Shown piece by piece: positions 1 through 8,369 of a stretch of 43,658 nucleotides of DNA. The position numbers were made by a program, and so were the translations under genes. The stretch spans positions 1 to 43,658 of the forward strand of contig JANWIJ010000084.1 of the NCBI GenBank assembly GCA_025449935.1, read 5' to 3'. Origin of the DNA: Chitinophagaceae bacterium (GTDB lineage Bacteria; Bacteroidota; Bacteroidia; Chitinophagales; Chitinophagaceae). A model generated the notes under the pieces. That model ran no database searches and was not told the origin of the DNA. It was given only the letters and a program-made list of their open reading frames with translations. Numbering within the stretch: the first letter of the stretch is position 1; each line of letters opens with the position of its first letter.

Positions 1-1581
1 AAACCCATCATCCGGGTCGAGATCTTACCCTTGGCGGAAAAAAATTTGGAGAATAATGATAAATACCCGGCGATCGATATCAGCGAAATTAACCTGGTGC
101 AGCCATCTATTCATTACACGCAGGTTAGCGATAGCGGGACATTTTCACTGGCCTGGCAGGGAGAAAAAAATGGAGCTGATTTCCTGCACCTGGCTGGCTT
201 GCACATCGAACGCGCTGCAACGATTAATACCACGCTGAAAAATATCCGTTTCCATCTTTCACATTTTGTCTTCGCCGACAGAAAAGGAAAAAGTTTCAGT
301 ACGGGGGAAGGGAAAATTGCAGCCCAATTAAGAAATATGGATTTGCTGCTGGAAAATAATCTGCCGGCGGAATGGCAGGCCGTTGTATCCGGCCTGGATG
401 CGAAGGACCTGCGGCTGGACAGCCTTGGCAAAAAAAATGGAAGCCTGCATCTCAAAAGCGCTGAACTGCAGGAACTAAATATCAGCTCCGCAACGGTACT
501 GAATTTGCAAAAGCTGGCCTCTGCAAACCGTTCTTTTCAAATAACGCAACTGAGCGGTGGATACAAAGATGCTGATAAGGAATTCCGCTGGTATAATGCC
601 GCTTTTACCCGTTCCCGCAATATGTTTATGCTGGATTCCTTTTCCTACACCCCCTCTCTCGGAAAAGACTCATTTCTTGCCCGGCAAACTTTTCAAACGG
701 ATTATCTCACCCTGAAAACCGGTGCCATCCGGATCGGGCCGGTAAACCTCGACAGGTATATCAGCGACAATATGCTGATTGCGGGTACCCTAAGCATTAA
801 TGATGTCGTGATGACGGACTATAAAGACAAGCGGCTACCTCTCCGGGAAAACCTGGTTAAACCACTGCCGGCCACGATGATAAAAAACATTCCGCTCAAA
901 TTATCCCTTGACAGCCTACTCCTGATCAATACCAATATTGAATACACGGAAGTAAATCCTAAAACCAATTCCGCAGCCATCATCCCGGTAACCAGGCTAA
1001 ATGCAAAAATATTCCCGGTCCGGAATTACGGTTTAAGTGATACGGACAGCCTGAATATACAGGCTGAAGCTTACCTGCTTGACTCGGTGTGGCTAAGACT
1101 AAGAGTGAAAGAATCCTATTTAGACAGCCTGCAGGGCTTCCTGATGACACTCCGCATGAAACCCATTGACCTGAGGTTACTGAATCCCATGCTGGTTCCG
1201 GCAAGTTCTGTAAAAATAGTATCTGGTTACCTGGACACCTTAAACCTGCGGGCAGTGGGCAGGGAGTTTTTATCGTTTGGGGAAACACAAATGTATTACC
1301 ACGACTTAAAAATAAAATTGTTAAAAGGGGGTGACGAAAAGAAAACAGGTTCGGGTTTGCTCAATTTTATTATCAATAATTTTATTGTAAAAAATAAGAA
1401 TACTTCCCGCACCGGGACGGCGTTCTACATCCGTAACCGGCAACGATCCGCCATCAATTATCTTCTCCGGATTGCTTTGAGCGGCATCAGCAGCAGCGTG
1501 GGAGCAAAAAGCAACCGCAAATTATTGCGGCAATATGAAAAAGAAATCAGGCAGCGAAAGCTACCCCCGGTTGAGTTGTAG
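1..1581 (+). CDS. AsmA-like large envelope protein, 3' part (partial at window start)
   Basis: The reading frame is open from the first base, and the first possible start inside the window is a TTG at 31, so the gene almost certainly begins upstream. About 526 residues are visible. They are rich in short alternating beta-type stretches with recurring phrases such as LDSLLLINTNIEYTEV and VSGYLDTLNLRAVG, followed by a basic C-terminus ending in RKLPPVEL. This pattern resembles the C-terminal region of AsmA/DUF748-type proteins, which sit in the periplasm or outer membrane face and are linked to lipid transport and envelope maintenance. The assignment is by general style only; no catalytic motif is visible. 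The next gene starts 71 bases downstream on the same strand. The family call is moderately uncertain, but a real coding gene is very likely. Confidence 0.6.
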   Translation, partial: KPIIRVEILPLAEKNLENNDKYPAIDISEINLVQPSIHYTQVSDSGTFSLAWQGEKNGADFLHLAGLHIERAATINTTLKNIRFHLSHFVFADRKGKSFSTGEGKIAAQLRNMDLLLENNLPAEWQAVVSGLDAKDLRLDSLGKKNGSLHLKSAELQELNISSATVLNLQKLASANRSFQITQLSGGYKDADKEFRWYNAAFTRSRNMFMLDSFSYTPSLGKDSFLARQTFQTDYLTLKTGAIRIGPVNLDRYISDNMLIAGTLSINDVVMTDYKDKRLPLRENLVKPLPATMIKNIPLKLSLDSLLLINTNIEYTEVNPKTNSAAIIPVTRLNAKIFPVRNYGLSDTDSLNIQAEAYLLDSVWLRLRVKESYLDSLQGFLMTLRMKPIDLRLLNPMLVPASSVKIVSGYLDTLNLRAVGREFLSFGETQMYYHDLKIKLLKGGDEKKTGSGLLNFIINNFIVKNKNTSRTGTAFYIRNRQRSAINYLLRIALSGISSSVGAKSNRKLLRQYEKEIRQRKLPPVEL

Positions 1582-1652
1582 CAGTTTCCGTTATTAAAGG
1601 CGGCTAACAGGAATTTCAGTATCTTTTTAACGGAATTAACCTGAATTGTATA

Positions 1653-4598
1653 ATGCTAAAATCCATTCCCCGACATTGTCTTCTTTTCATCACTGTTTTG
1701 ATCCTTGCCGCGGTAAAACTTCATGCCCAGACCCAGGAAGATTTTAATAATAAACTCGCTGAGGTCTACAATAATTCTTCCGACAAGCGAAAGGCATTGG
1801 CGCTCGCCAAAGAGATGTATACTATGGTGGAAAAGACAAAGCCACTCCAAACCTATTCGAATTATTATTTACTAAAAAATGTTTTTGAAAACCAGGCCGG
1901 TGATACGATCCTCGCAAAAAAATGTGGGGAGAAAGCAGAAAAAATAATGAACGCGACGGTGGGAATAAACCCTGAAATGACGGTTGACAGCACCAACCCC
2001 ACCATGGCCTGGGCCACTTATTTTTTCCCGGGGTTGTTTAAAAATGGTGACCCGCAAAATGCGGAAAAGGCGTTGGGCTACCTGAACAGGAACCCGGAGC
2101 TAAAAACATTTACTAACTATACTTATATCGGTTATGCTTTTGAGCGGAACAATGATTTCCTGAAAGCAAAGGAGAATTACGAACAGGCACTGGCCCTGGC
2201 AAAAAATGAAAAAGAAGAATATCATTCCTATCTTTTCTATACCAATTTTCTTACCCGGACGGGTGATTACCTGAAGGCAGATGAATATATCCGGAAAATG
2301 GAAACCTTGTCAGAACAGGCCTCCGGTTATTTCCAGGTGGCTTACAAATCAGAAGCGATGTCGGCCCGGGTAGTTTATTATTTAAATACCGGGGACTATC
2401 AATCCTATGTACAGGCATCTGAAAAGAACTATGATTATTTTTCCGAAACCTGGCACAAGAGTGATAAAACCGGTTGCGATCCCTATCCCGGTATCCGGTT
2501 CACGAATGCGGCTTTTGGCAAAGAAATGCTGAAGGAATATGCCGCAGCAGAAAAACTCTGGAAGAGCCGCGACTCGGTAAATTACATCTGGGTGAACTGT
2601 TACAACAAAACGTACCCGAATGCGCATTATTTCCCGGTATCGATGTACCCGGTCTACCTGGTCAAACGCGGGAAGTTCTCTTCACTGGCAAAACCGGCGT
2701 CCTTTTTTATTAAAGAAACAGAAGATCATTATAACAGTTACAGCCAGTACGCGGATATCAGCGCCCATTTTGCCAAAGCCACACAGTTAGGTTTCCTGGG
2801 AAGTTCCAACTATGCTGAGCTCTTTAAACCGGTGATGGAACAGGTTAAGACTACCCGTAACTTCCGCGAATCAACAGAACCTTTTTCCAATTATGCGTAT
2901 TTCAGTATGCGGGACAGGAAGCTGGAAGAATCGCGAAAGACCTATGATGAGTTATTTGAGCTAAACAGCGGGTGGATCAATGATATTATTTTCACTTTTG
3001 GGGAAAAAGCGTTTGTCACTTATTATAATACGAAACTGAAGAGCGGGTATGACAATTTTCACAGCTTTGTAAAAATAGCCCGTGAAAAGCACCCGGCATT
3101 ATATCCACAGCTGGCTGAACAGGCTTATACCAATTTGCTCTTCACGAAATCCATCTCCCTGCAGGGAGCCAAAAAAAGAAAAGAAGCTTTCCTCGGATCC
3201 AATGATGAAACCGTACACCGCCTGTACAACGAGTGGATTGATACAAAACAACAGCTGATACGGCAATATATGAAAGCAACGGATCCAGCCGGGGCCGACA
3301 CGGCTAATGCTGCTGTCAGCCAGGCGCAATTAAAGAAAATGCAGGACCAGGTGGGCAGGATGGAAAATGAACTGGTATTAAAGTCGAAAGACTTCAAAAA
3401 ATATTTAACCATCACCCCACCGGGCTGGAAAGCAGTAAGGGACCAGTTAAAAGAAGGAGAAGCTGCCATTGAGATGATCCGTTTCCAATGGCGGGACAAA
3501 GTCTATTATTCAGATACCGCTTACTACGCTGCCTATATTATTACCAGCAACAGCCAGTACCCCGAAGTGATCTACCTTGCCGACGCCGCCAAAGATCTTG
3601 ATGACAAATATTATAAACAGTATAAAAACAATATCCACCTGAAACTCGATGACAAACATTCATATGACCGGTACTGGAAAGCAATTGCGGCGCAACTGGC
3701 AGGAATTAAGAAAGTTCATTTTTCCCCGGATGGTATTTATCACCTCATCAATATTGCTACGCTGAAGAACCCCGCAAGCGGCCAGTTCCTGCTGGATGAA
3801 ATAGAAATACATGCCACTACATCGGGGACAGATATTAATAAGAACCTGCTCAATAATGATGCGATAAAAACCGCGACATTGATTGGACGGCCTTCTTACA
3901 AAACAGATGTGGCAGTAGCTGTTGCTCCTTCCGCTAATGAAAGCCGGTCTTTTGTCCGCACCTTCAGGGATAATAATGTTCCTGATCTGCCCGGAACTGA
4001 AATCGAAGTCCTGGCCATTAAAAAAGAAATGGATCAGCATAAAATTCAAACAACATCATACCTGAGGGAAAAAGCTACAGAGGACAGGATGTACCAGCTT
4101 CACAGTCCCGGCATTTTGCATATTGCAACGCATGGCTATTGGTCACCGGCCGGAGAAAATGCAACAGAAGGTTACCGGGTTTTCAACGCGATGGTCAATT
4201 CCGGGTTGTTGCTGGCCGGAGTGGTAAACTATTATAGTTCCAAAGAATTTCCCGATACCTATGACGGTATATTGACCGCATACGAAGCACAAAACCTGGA
4301 TCTTGGTAAAACCTCCCTGGTTATTTTATCTGCCTGCGAAACCAACCTCGGCTACCTGGATGCGGGGGAAGGAGTCTATGGTTTGCAAAGAGCCTTCCGG
4401 GCAGCCGGAGCCGGCAGCATCATGACCAGCCTCTGGAAAGTGGATGATAATGCTACTAAAGATTTCATGATCTTTTTTTACCAGCAATACCTGAGGTCAA
4501 ATGATAAGCTGGCCGCCTTCCGCCTGGCCCAGAAAGCTATCAAAGAAAAATACAAGCACCCCTATTTCTGGGGCGCATTTGTGATGATGGGAGAATAG
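1653..4598 (+). CDS. Secreted TPR-CHAT domain protein (caspase-like)
   Basis: A 981-residue protein. The N-terminus (MLKSIPRHCLLFITVLILAAVKLHAQTQ in two parts: a basic head, then a hydrophobic core ending at HAQ) looks like a Sec signal peptide. Residues about 30-560 are helical and TPR-like, with phrases such as NNDFLKAKENYEQALALAKNE. A linker follows, and the last ~350 residues form a CHAT domain, the caspase-HetF-associated peptidase fold. The expected catalytic pair is present: His827 in HIATHGY and Cys895 in LSACETN, followed by the usual GAGSIMTSLWKVDD and YKHPYFWGAFVMMGE C-terminal blocks. CHAT proteins are clan CD cysteine proteases that act after TPR-mediated recognition; the substrate here is unknown. 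With both residues kept it is probably active. Its export is notable because better-known CHAT proteases are cytoplasmic. Confidence 0.9.
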   Translation: MLKSIPRHCLLFITVLILAAVKLHAQTQEDFNNKLAEVYNNSSDKRKALALAKEMYTMVEKTKPLQTYSNYYLLKNVFENQAGDTILAKKCGEKAEKIMNATVGINPEMTVDSTNPTMAWATYFFPGLFKNGDPQNAEKALGYLNRNPELKTFTNYTYIGYAFERNNDFLKAKENYEQALALAKNEKEEYHSYLFYTNFLTRTGDYLKADEYIRKMETLSEQASGYFQVAYKSEAMSARVVYYLNTGDYQSYVQASEKNYDYFSETWHKSDKTGCDPYPGIRFTNAAFGKEMLKEYAAAEKLWKSRDSVNYIWVNCYNKTYPNAHYFPVSMYPVYLVKRGKFSSLAKPASFFIKETEDHYNSYSQYADISAHFAKATQLGFLGSSNYAELFKPVMEQVKTTRNFRESTEPFSNYAYFSMRDRKLEESRKTYDELFELNSGWINDIIFTFGEKAFVTYYNTKLKSGYDNFHSFVKIAREKHPALYPQLAEQAYTNLLFTKSISLQGAKKRKEAFLGSNDETVHRLYNEWIDTKQQLIRQYMKATDPAGADTANAAVSQAQLKKMQDQVGRMENELVLKSKDFKKYLTITPPGWKAVRDQLKEGEAAIEMIRFQWRDKVYYSDTAYYAAYIITSNSQYPEVIYLADAAKDLDDKYYKQYKNNIHLKLDDKHSYDRYWKAIAAQLAGIKKVHFSPDGIYHLINIATLKNPASGQFLLDEIEIHATTSGTDINKNLLNNDAIKTATLIGRPSYKTDVAVAVAPSANESRSFVRTFRDNNVPDLPGTEIEVLAIKKEMDQHKIQTTSYLREKATEDRMYQLHSPGILHIATHGYWSPAGENATEGYRVFNAMVNSGLLLAGVVNYYSSKEFPDTYDGILTAYEAQNLDLGKTSLVILSACETNLGYLDAGEGVYGLQRAFRAAGAGSIMTSLWKVDDNATKDFMIFFYQQYLRSNDKLAAFRLAQKAIKEKYKHPYFWGAFVMMGE

Positions 4599-4674
4599 AA
4601 TTACTTCAAATCGGTACTTACACAAACTCATAAACTTCCGGTAATCAACAACAAAAAACATTCGCAAAAACACT

Positions 4675-4682
4675 TACCTTCG
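4675..4682 (+). promoter_or_regulatory. Possible -7 element upstream of the hydroxyacyl-CoA dehydrogenase gene
   Basis: TACCTTCG differs at one base from the Bacteroidota -7 consensus TAnnTTTG and lies 34 bases before the ATG at 4717. No TTTG is found at the usual spacing upstream. The same octamer with a good -33 element precedes the helicase gene at 14874-14881, which lends it some support. Confidence 0.35.
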
Positions 4683-4716
4683 ATTTATCAATAGTTGCAT
4701 AACTAACTAATTTCCC

Positions 4717-7125
4717 ATGTCAAAAAGAAGTATTAAAAAAGTAGCTGTTTTAGGAAGTGGTGTAATGGGTTCAAGGATCGCCTGTCATTTTGCGGGCATC
4801 GGGTTACAGGTATTATTGCTGGATATTGTACCGAAGGACCTGCCTGCTGATGCCAAACCGGCCGAAAGAAATAAAATAGTGAATGATGCCCTGGCAGCTG
4901 CGATAAAAAGCAACCCCTCTCCTGTTTACCATAAAGACGTTATCAAAAAAATCACTACCGGCAATTTTGAAGATAACATGAAAGATATCGCCGGTTGTGA
5001 CTGGATCATAGAAGTGGTGGTAGAGCGGCTGGACATCAAACAAAAAGTATTTGAGCAGGTAGAAAAACACAGGAAGCCCGGCACCCTGATCACCTCCAAC
5101 ACCTCCGGTATTCCCATACATATGATGGCCGAAGGCAGGAGCGATGATTTTAAGAAACATTTTTGCGGCACCCACTTTTTTAACCCGCCCCGCTATTTAA
5201 GATTACTGGAAATAATTCCCACGCCACATACCGATCCTGCCATCATTGATTTCCTGATGAATTATGGAGATCTGTATGCCGGAAAAACAACTGTGCTTTG
5301 TAAGGACACTCCTGCTTTTATTGCCAACCGGATCGGGGTATACGGCATTATGGCCATATTCGGCCTGGTTGACAAACTCGGGTTAACGATTGATGAAGTA
5401 GATGCACTGACGGGTCCCGTTATTGGCCGGCCAAAGTCGGCCACGTTCAGAACTGCCGATGTAGTGGGTATTGATACCCTGGTCAAAGTGGCGAAAGGTG
5501 TTTATGATAATTGCCCGGCAGATGAAGCAAGGAATTCCTTTATCATTCCTGCCTGGCTTGAAAAAGTCCTGGCCAATAACTGGCTGGGAGATAAAACAGG
5601 CCAGGGATTTTTTAAAAAAATAAAACTGCCGGTTACGCAGGGCAGCCCTGAAGAAAGAAAATCCGACAAAGAAATCCAGGTGCTGAATCTTTCTTCCCTT
5701 GAATACGAGCCAAGGAAGAAATCAAAATTCGCTTCAGTTGAAGCTGCCAAACCAGTTGACGATCTCGCTATGCGGTTAAAAATGCTGGTAGCCGCTCCCG
5801 ATAAAGCGGGTGAGTTTTATCGTCATTTTCATTACGGTCTTTTTTCCTATGTCTCGCATCGTATCCCGGAAATAAGTGATGAACTGTACCGGGTAGATGA
5901 TGCGATGATGGCAGGTTTTGGCTGGGAAATCGGGGCTTTTGATAGCTGGGATGTACTGGGTGTGGCAAAAACAGCCGAAGCCATGAAAGCGGCCGGTTAT
6001 AAAACAGCTGGCTGGGTGGATGAGATGCTGTCTGCCGGTAATAAATCATTTTATAAAGTAGAAGGCGGGAAAAAATATTGTTATGATCCGGCTTCTAAGT
6101 CATATAAAACCCTCCCCGGTGCTGATGCGTTTATTGTAATGAGTAATTACACGGACAAACAAATCTGGAAGAACGGGAGCTGCCGGCTGTATGATTTAGG
6201 GGATGATGTACTGGGTCTGCAATGGTTTACCAAAATGGGAAGTATCGGGGGTGATGTATTAAGTGGCATTCAAACAGCTATCGATAAGGCAGAGAAAAGT
6301 TACAAGGGCCTGGTCATTGCGAATGAAGGGGCAAATTTTTCTGCCGGGGCGAATGTAGGAATGATATTCATGCTGGCGATCGACCAGGAATATGATGAGC
6401 TGGATATGGCCATCCGCATGTTCCAGAATACGATGATGCGGGCAAGATATTCCTCCATACCAGTGGTGGTTGCCCCGCATGGATTAGCATTGGGCGGCGC
6501 CTGTGAATTAAGCCTGCATGCCGATAAGGTTTGCGCTGCTGCTGAAACGTATACCGGGCTTGTTGAATTAGGTGTGGGATTAATACCCGGAGGAGGCGGA
6601 ACCAAAGAGTTTGTTTTGAGAGCATCCGATGAAATGCATGAGGATGAACCGGAAACCATTACATTAAAAAACCGCTTCCTTTCCATCGCGACTGCAAAAG
6701 TCGCCACTTCCGCACATGAAGGTTTTGGTCTCGGTGTTTACCGGAAAGGATTGGATGAAATTGTTATGAACCAGGGACGCAGGATTTCGGAGGCAAAAAA
6801 ATCGGTGATCGAACTGTCTGACAGCGGTTATACAACCCCCGTTCAACGGAAAGATATAAAAGTATTGGGGCAGACGGCACTCGGTGCTTTATACTCCGGC
6901 ATTCACGCGATGAAAACAGCCAATTACGCGACTGCACATGATGCCGTGGTAGCAAAGAAACTGGCTTATGTCATGTGTGGCGGTGACCTGAGTGAACCCA
7001 CGCTTGTTTCAGAACAATACCTGCTTGACCTCGAAAGAGAAGCCTTCTTGTCACTTTGTGGGGAGAAAAAAACATTGGAAAGAATTCAGAGTGTGCTGAA
7101 AAGTGGCAAGCCGGTAAGAAATTAA
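4717..7125 (+). CDS. fadN: Bifunctional 3-hydroxyacyl-CoA dehydrogenase / enoyl-CoA hydratase (FadN type)
   Basis: An 802-residue beta-oxidation enzyme that hydrates trans-2-enoyl-CoA and oxidises 3-hydroxyacyl-CoA with NAD+. The dehydrogenase half comes first: a Rossmann loop GSGVMGSRIACHFAG at residues ~13-27, the catalytic His153 in THFFNPP, and the following C-terminal dehydrogenase domain with DTPAFIANRIG. The crotonase half comes last: FSAGANVGM (oxyanion hole), then GGACELSLHAD and GLVELGVGLIPGGGG, which keep both catalytic glutamate positions. This order (dehydrogenase before hydratase) is that of FadN rather than proteobacterial FadB. In relatives a thiolase and an acyl-CoA dehydrogenase usually follow; here a RAYT unit follows instead. 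The ATG start gives the usual N-terminus SKRSIKKVAVLGSG. Confidence 0.92.
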   Translation: MSKRSIKKVAVLGSGVMGSRIACHFAGIGLQVLLLDIVPKDLPADAKPAERNKIVNDALAAAIKSNPSPVYHKDVIKKITTGNFEDNMKDIAGCDWIIEVVVERLDIKQKVFEQVEKHRKPGTLITSNTSGIPIHMMAEGRSDDFKKHFCGTHFFNPPRYLRLLEIIPTPHTDPAIIDFLMNYGDLYAGKTTVLCKDTPAFIANRIGVYGIMAIFGLVDKLGLTIDEVDALTGPVIGRPKSATFRTADVVGIDTLVKVAKGVYDNCPADEARNSFIIPAWLEKVLANNWLGDKTGQGFFKKIKLPVTQGSPEERKSDKEIQVLNLSSLEYEPRKKSKFASVEAAKPVDDLAMRLKMLVAAPDKAGEFYRHFHYGLFSYVSHRIPEISDELYRVDDAMMAGFGWEIGAFDSWDVLGVAKTAEAMKAAGYKTAGWVDEMLSAGNKSFYKVEGGKKYCYDPASKSYKTLPGADAFIVMSNYTDKQIWKNGSCRLYDLGDDVLGLQWFTKMGSIGGDVLSGIQTAIDKAEKSYKGLVIANEGANFSAGANVGMIFMLAIDQEYDELDMAIRMFQNTMMRARYSSIPVVVAPHGLALGGACELSLHADKVCAAAETYTGLVELGVGLIPGGGGTKEFVLRASDEMHEDEPETITLKNRFLSIATAKVATSAHEGFGLGVYRKGLDEIVMNQGRRISEAKKSVIELSDSGYTTPVQRKDIKVLGQTALGALYSGIHAMKTANYATAHDAVVAKKLAYVMCGGDLSEPTLVSEQYLLDLEREAFLSLCGEKKTLERIQSVLKSGKPVRN

Positions 7126-7131
7126 GCGGAT

Positions 7132-7150
7132 GCCGGAACTCCGTTCCGGC
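7132..7150. repeat. REP-like hairpin, left flank of the transposase
   Basis: A perfect 8-bp stem GCCGGAAC / GTTCCGGC around a TCC loop, seven bases after the fadN stop codon. The core GGAAC-TCC-GTTCC recurs downstream of the RAYT gene in the opposite orientation (loop GGA). Such paired palindromes flanking a RAYT are what REP elements look like. There is no T-tract, so it is less likely to be a simple terminator. Confidence 0.65.
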
Positions 7151-7165
7151 CACCAAAGCAAAACA

Positions 7166-7179
7166 TGCCCGTTAGGGCA
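7166..7179. repeat. Short hairpin between fadN and the transposase
   Basis: TGCCC / GGGCA, a 5-bp stem closing a GTTA loop, 15 bases after the REP-like hairpin. It may be the second palindrome of a compound REP unit. No partner copy was noticed downstream of the RAYT gene, so its link to the transposase is unproven. Confidence 0.4.
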
Positions 7180-7250
7180 ATGAAACGCTGTTCAATAGAA
7201 AGTCGAACTTTACTCCATAATTTAGTTGAACAGGATTACGCGATCAATCT

Positions 7251-7889
7251 ATGGACGGGAGACTCTTCTATAAAAGAAAACTACCGCATTGGCAACCCAA
7301 CGAAGAAACATTCTTCATTACTTACCGCCTGGCTGGCTCGTTACCCACTTTTCTAATCCGGCAACTTAAAGCTATTTATACTGTTCAAAAAATTCAACCG
7401 GATAAACTTGATTCAGAAAAAAAAGAATTATTGCGGCAAAAGTATTTTGATGCCTTTAACCTGGAGTTGGATAAAAACCTGAATGAACCACATTGGCTAA
7501 AAAACGAAAAGGTCGCCAGTATCGTGATTCAGTCTTTATTGTTCAACAATAATAAGCATTATACACTCTGGTGCGCTTGCCTCATGAGCAATCATGTACA
7601 TATCCTCCTTTCTACCCTTCCCCAAAGCCCCCTTTTGAATATAATCCTGCAAAATCACAAAAAATTTACCGCTGTACAAAGCAACAAGATATTGGGCCGG
7701 TCCGGCGCCTTTTGGGCAGAAGAAAGTTTCGACACGCTGATCAGGAACAATGCGCATTTTTTCCGGGCAATCAATTATATTATTGAAAATCCGGTAAAAG
7801 CGGCATTAGTACGGCAATGGTCCGACTATAAATGGACATATATTCATCCAGAACTGCGAAAAGAGTACGTAATGCAGAAACAGATTTAA
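7251..7889 (+). CDS. REP-associated tyrosine transposase (RAYT, Y1_Tnp family)
   Basis: A 212-residue single-strand DNA transposase of the IS200-like Y1 class. It shows the HUH motif in MSNHVHILL, with metal-binding His115 and His117, and the catalytic tyrosine Tyr176 in INYIIENPVKAALV, followed by the typical WSDYKWT segment. RAYTs are single-copy, domesticated relatives of IS200/IS605 transposases thought to process or spread REP hairpins. This one lies between two mirror-image hairpins at 7132-7150 and 7944-7964, which fits that role. The gene looks intact, with no frameshift. The ATG at 7251 gives MDGRLFYKRKLPHWQPNEETFFITYRL in two natural pieces, matching the family's N-terminal region; no clear ribosome binding site precedes it. 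Confidence 0.93.
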   Translation: MDGRLFYKRKLPHWQPNEETFFITYRLAGSLPTFLIRQLKAIYTVQKIQPDKLDSEKKELLRQKYFDAFNLELDKNLNEPHWLKNEKVASIVIQSLLFNNNKHYTLWCACLMSNHVHILLSTLPQSPLLNIILQNHKKFTAVQSNKILGRSGAFWAEESFDTLIRNNAHFFRAINYIIENPVKAALVRQWSDYKWTYIHPELRKEYVMQKQI

Positions 7890-7929
7890 AATGACTTTTG
7901 TTTACTATCTTCAAAACTGATTCTTAAAT

Positions 7930-7937
7930 TAATTTTG
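7930..7937 (+). promoter_or_regulatory. Possible -7 element upstream of the 120-residue protein gene
   Basis: TAATTTTG matches TAnnTTTG exactly, 43 bases before the ATG at 7981. No good TTTG is seen 19-21 bases upstream. A transcript starting about seven bases downstream would have the right-flank hairpin (7944-7964) at its very 5' end. Confidence 0.35.
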
Positions 7938-7943
7938 TAAAAT

Positions 7944-7964
7944 AAACGGAACGGAGTTCCGTTT
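7944..7964. repeat. REP-like hairpin, right flank of the transposase
   Basis: A perfect 9-bp stem AAACGGAAC / GTTCCGTTT around a GGA loop. Its core is the reverse complement of the left-flank hairpin core at 7132-7150 (loop TCC there, GGA here), so the two copies face each other across the RAYT gene. Confidence 0.65.
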
Positions 7965-7980
7965 TCCAAACAACTGCAGT

Positions 7981-8343
7981 ATGCAAGCAACTCTTGTCGA
8001 TTTTGGAAATGATTCGGTGGTTTATAACATCACCGGCACAACCCGTGAAGAACTGGAAAATAAACTGAATTTGTTCTTTGCTTCAGAAAAACTTCCGCTA
8101 AAAACAGAAAAGGGGGAAGAAAAAACTTACCTGAGGGGAAATAAAGTGTTGCGGGTTCTTTTCGGCGCTTTTGTAAAGTACTTTAAGGTGGTCGCAACCG
8201 TAAAACAGCAGGATAATCTTTTTTCGGTAAGGTTGTTGCGGGACATGAACCTGGCAGTATCCGGCGGATTAATCGGGATTAATAAATCCCGGAAAGAATT
8301 TGCCCGCCTGTCTGAAGCGTTCAAAGCTTATTTTAACCAGTAA
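7981..8343 (+). CDS. Hypothetical 120-residue protein
   Basis: A small protein with no signal peptide or membrane segment. It begins MQATLVDFGNDSVVYNITG and has a basic middle (LRGNKVLRVLFGAFVKYFKVVATVKQ) and a C-terminal helix LSEAFKAYFNQ. I do not recognise a family. The codon use, the ATG start and the clean fit between the right REP-like hairpin and the next gene (26 bases downstream) support it as real. It may be transcribed with the secreted protein gene that follows. No function can be given from sequence. Confidence 0.7.
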   Translation: MQATLVDFGNDSVVYNITGTTREELENKLNLFFASEKLPLKTEKGEEKTYLRGNKVLRVLFGAFVKYFKVVATVKQQDNLFSVRLLRDMNLAVSGGLIGINKSRKEFARLSEAFKAYFNQ

Positions 8344-8369
8344 GCCTATTCACTATATAACCATTACAC

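Noticed and set aside
7165-7356. A 63-codon open frame overlapping the RAYT start
   Set aside because: It runs in another frame through the second hairpin and the RAYT 5' end and has no recognisable features.
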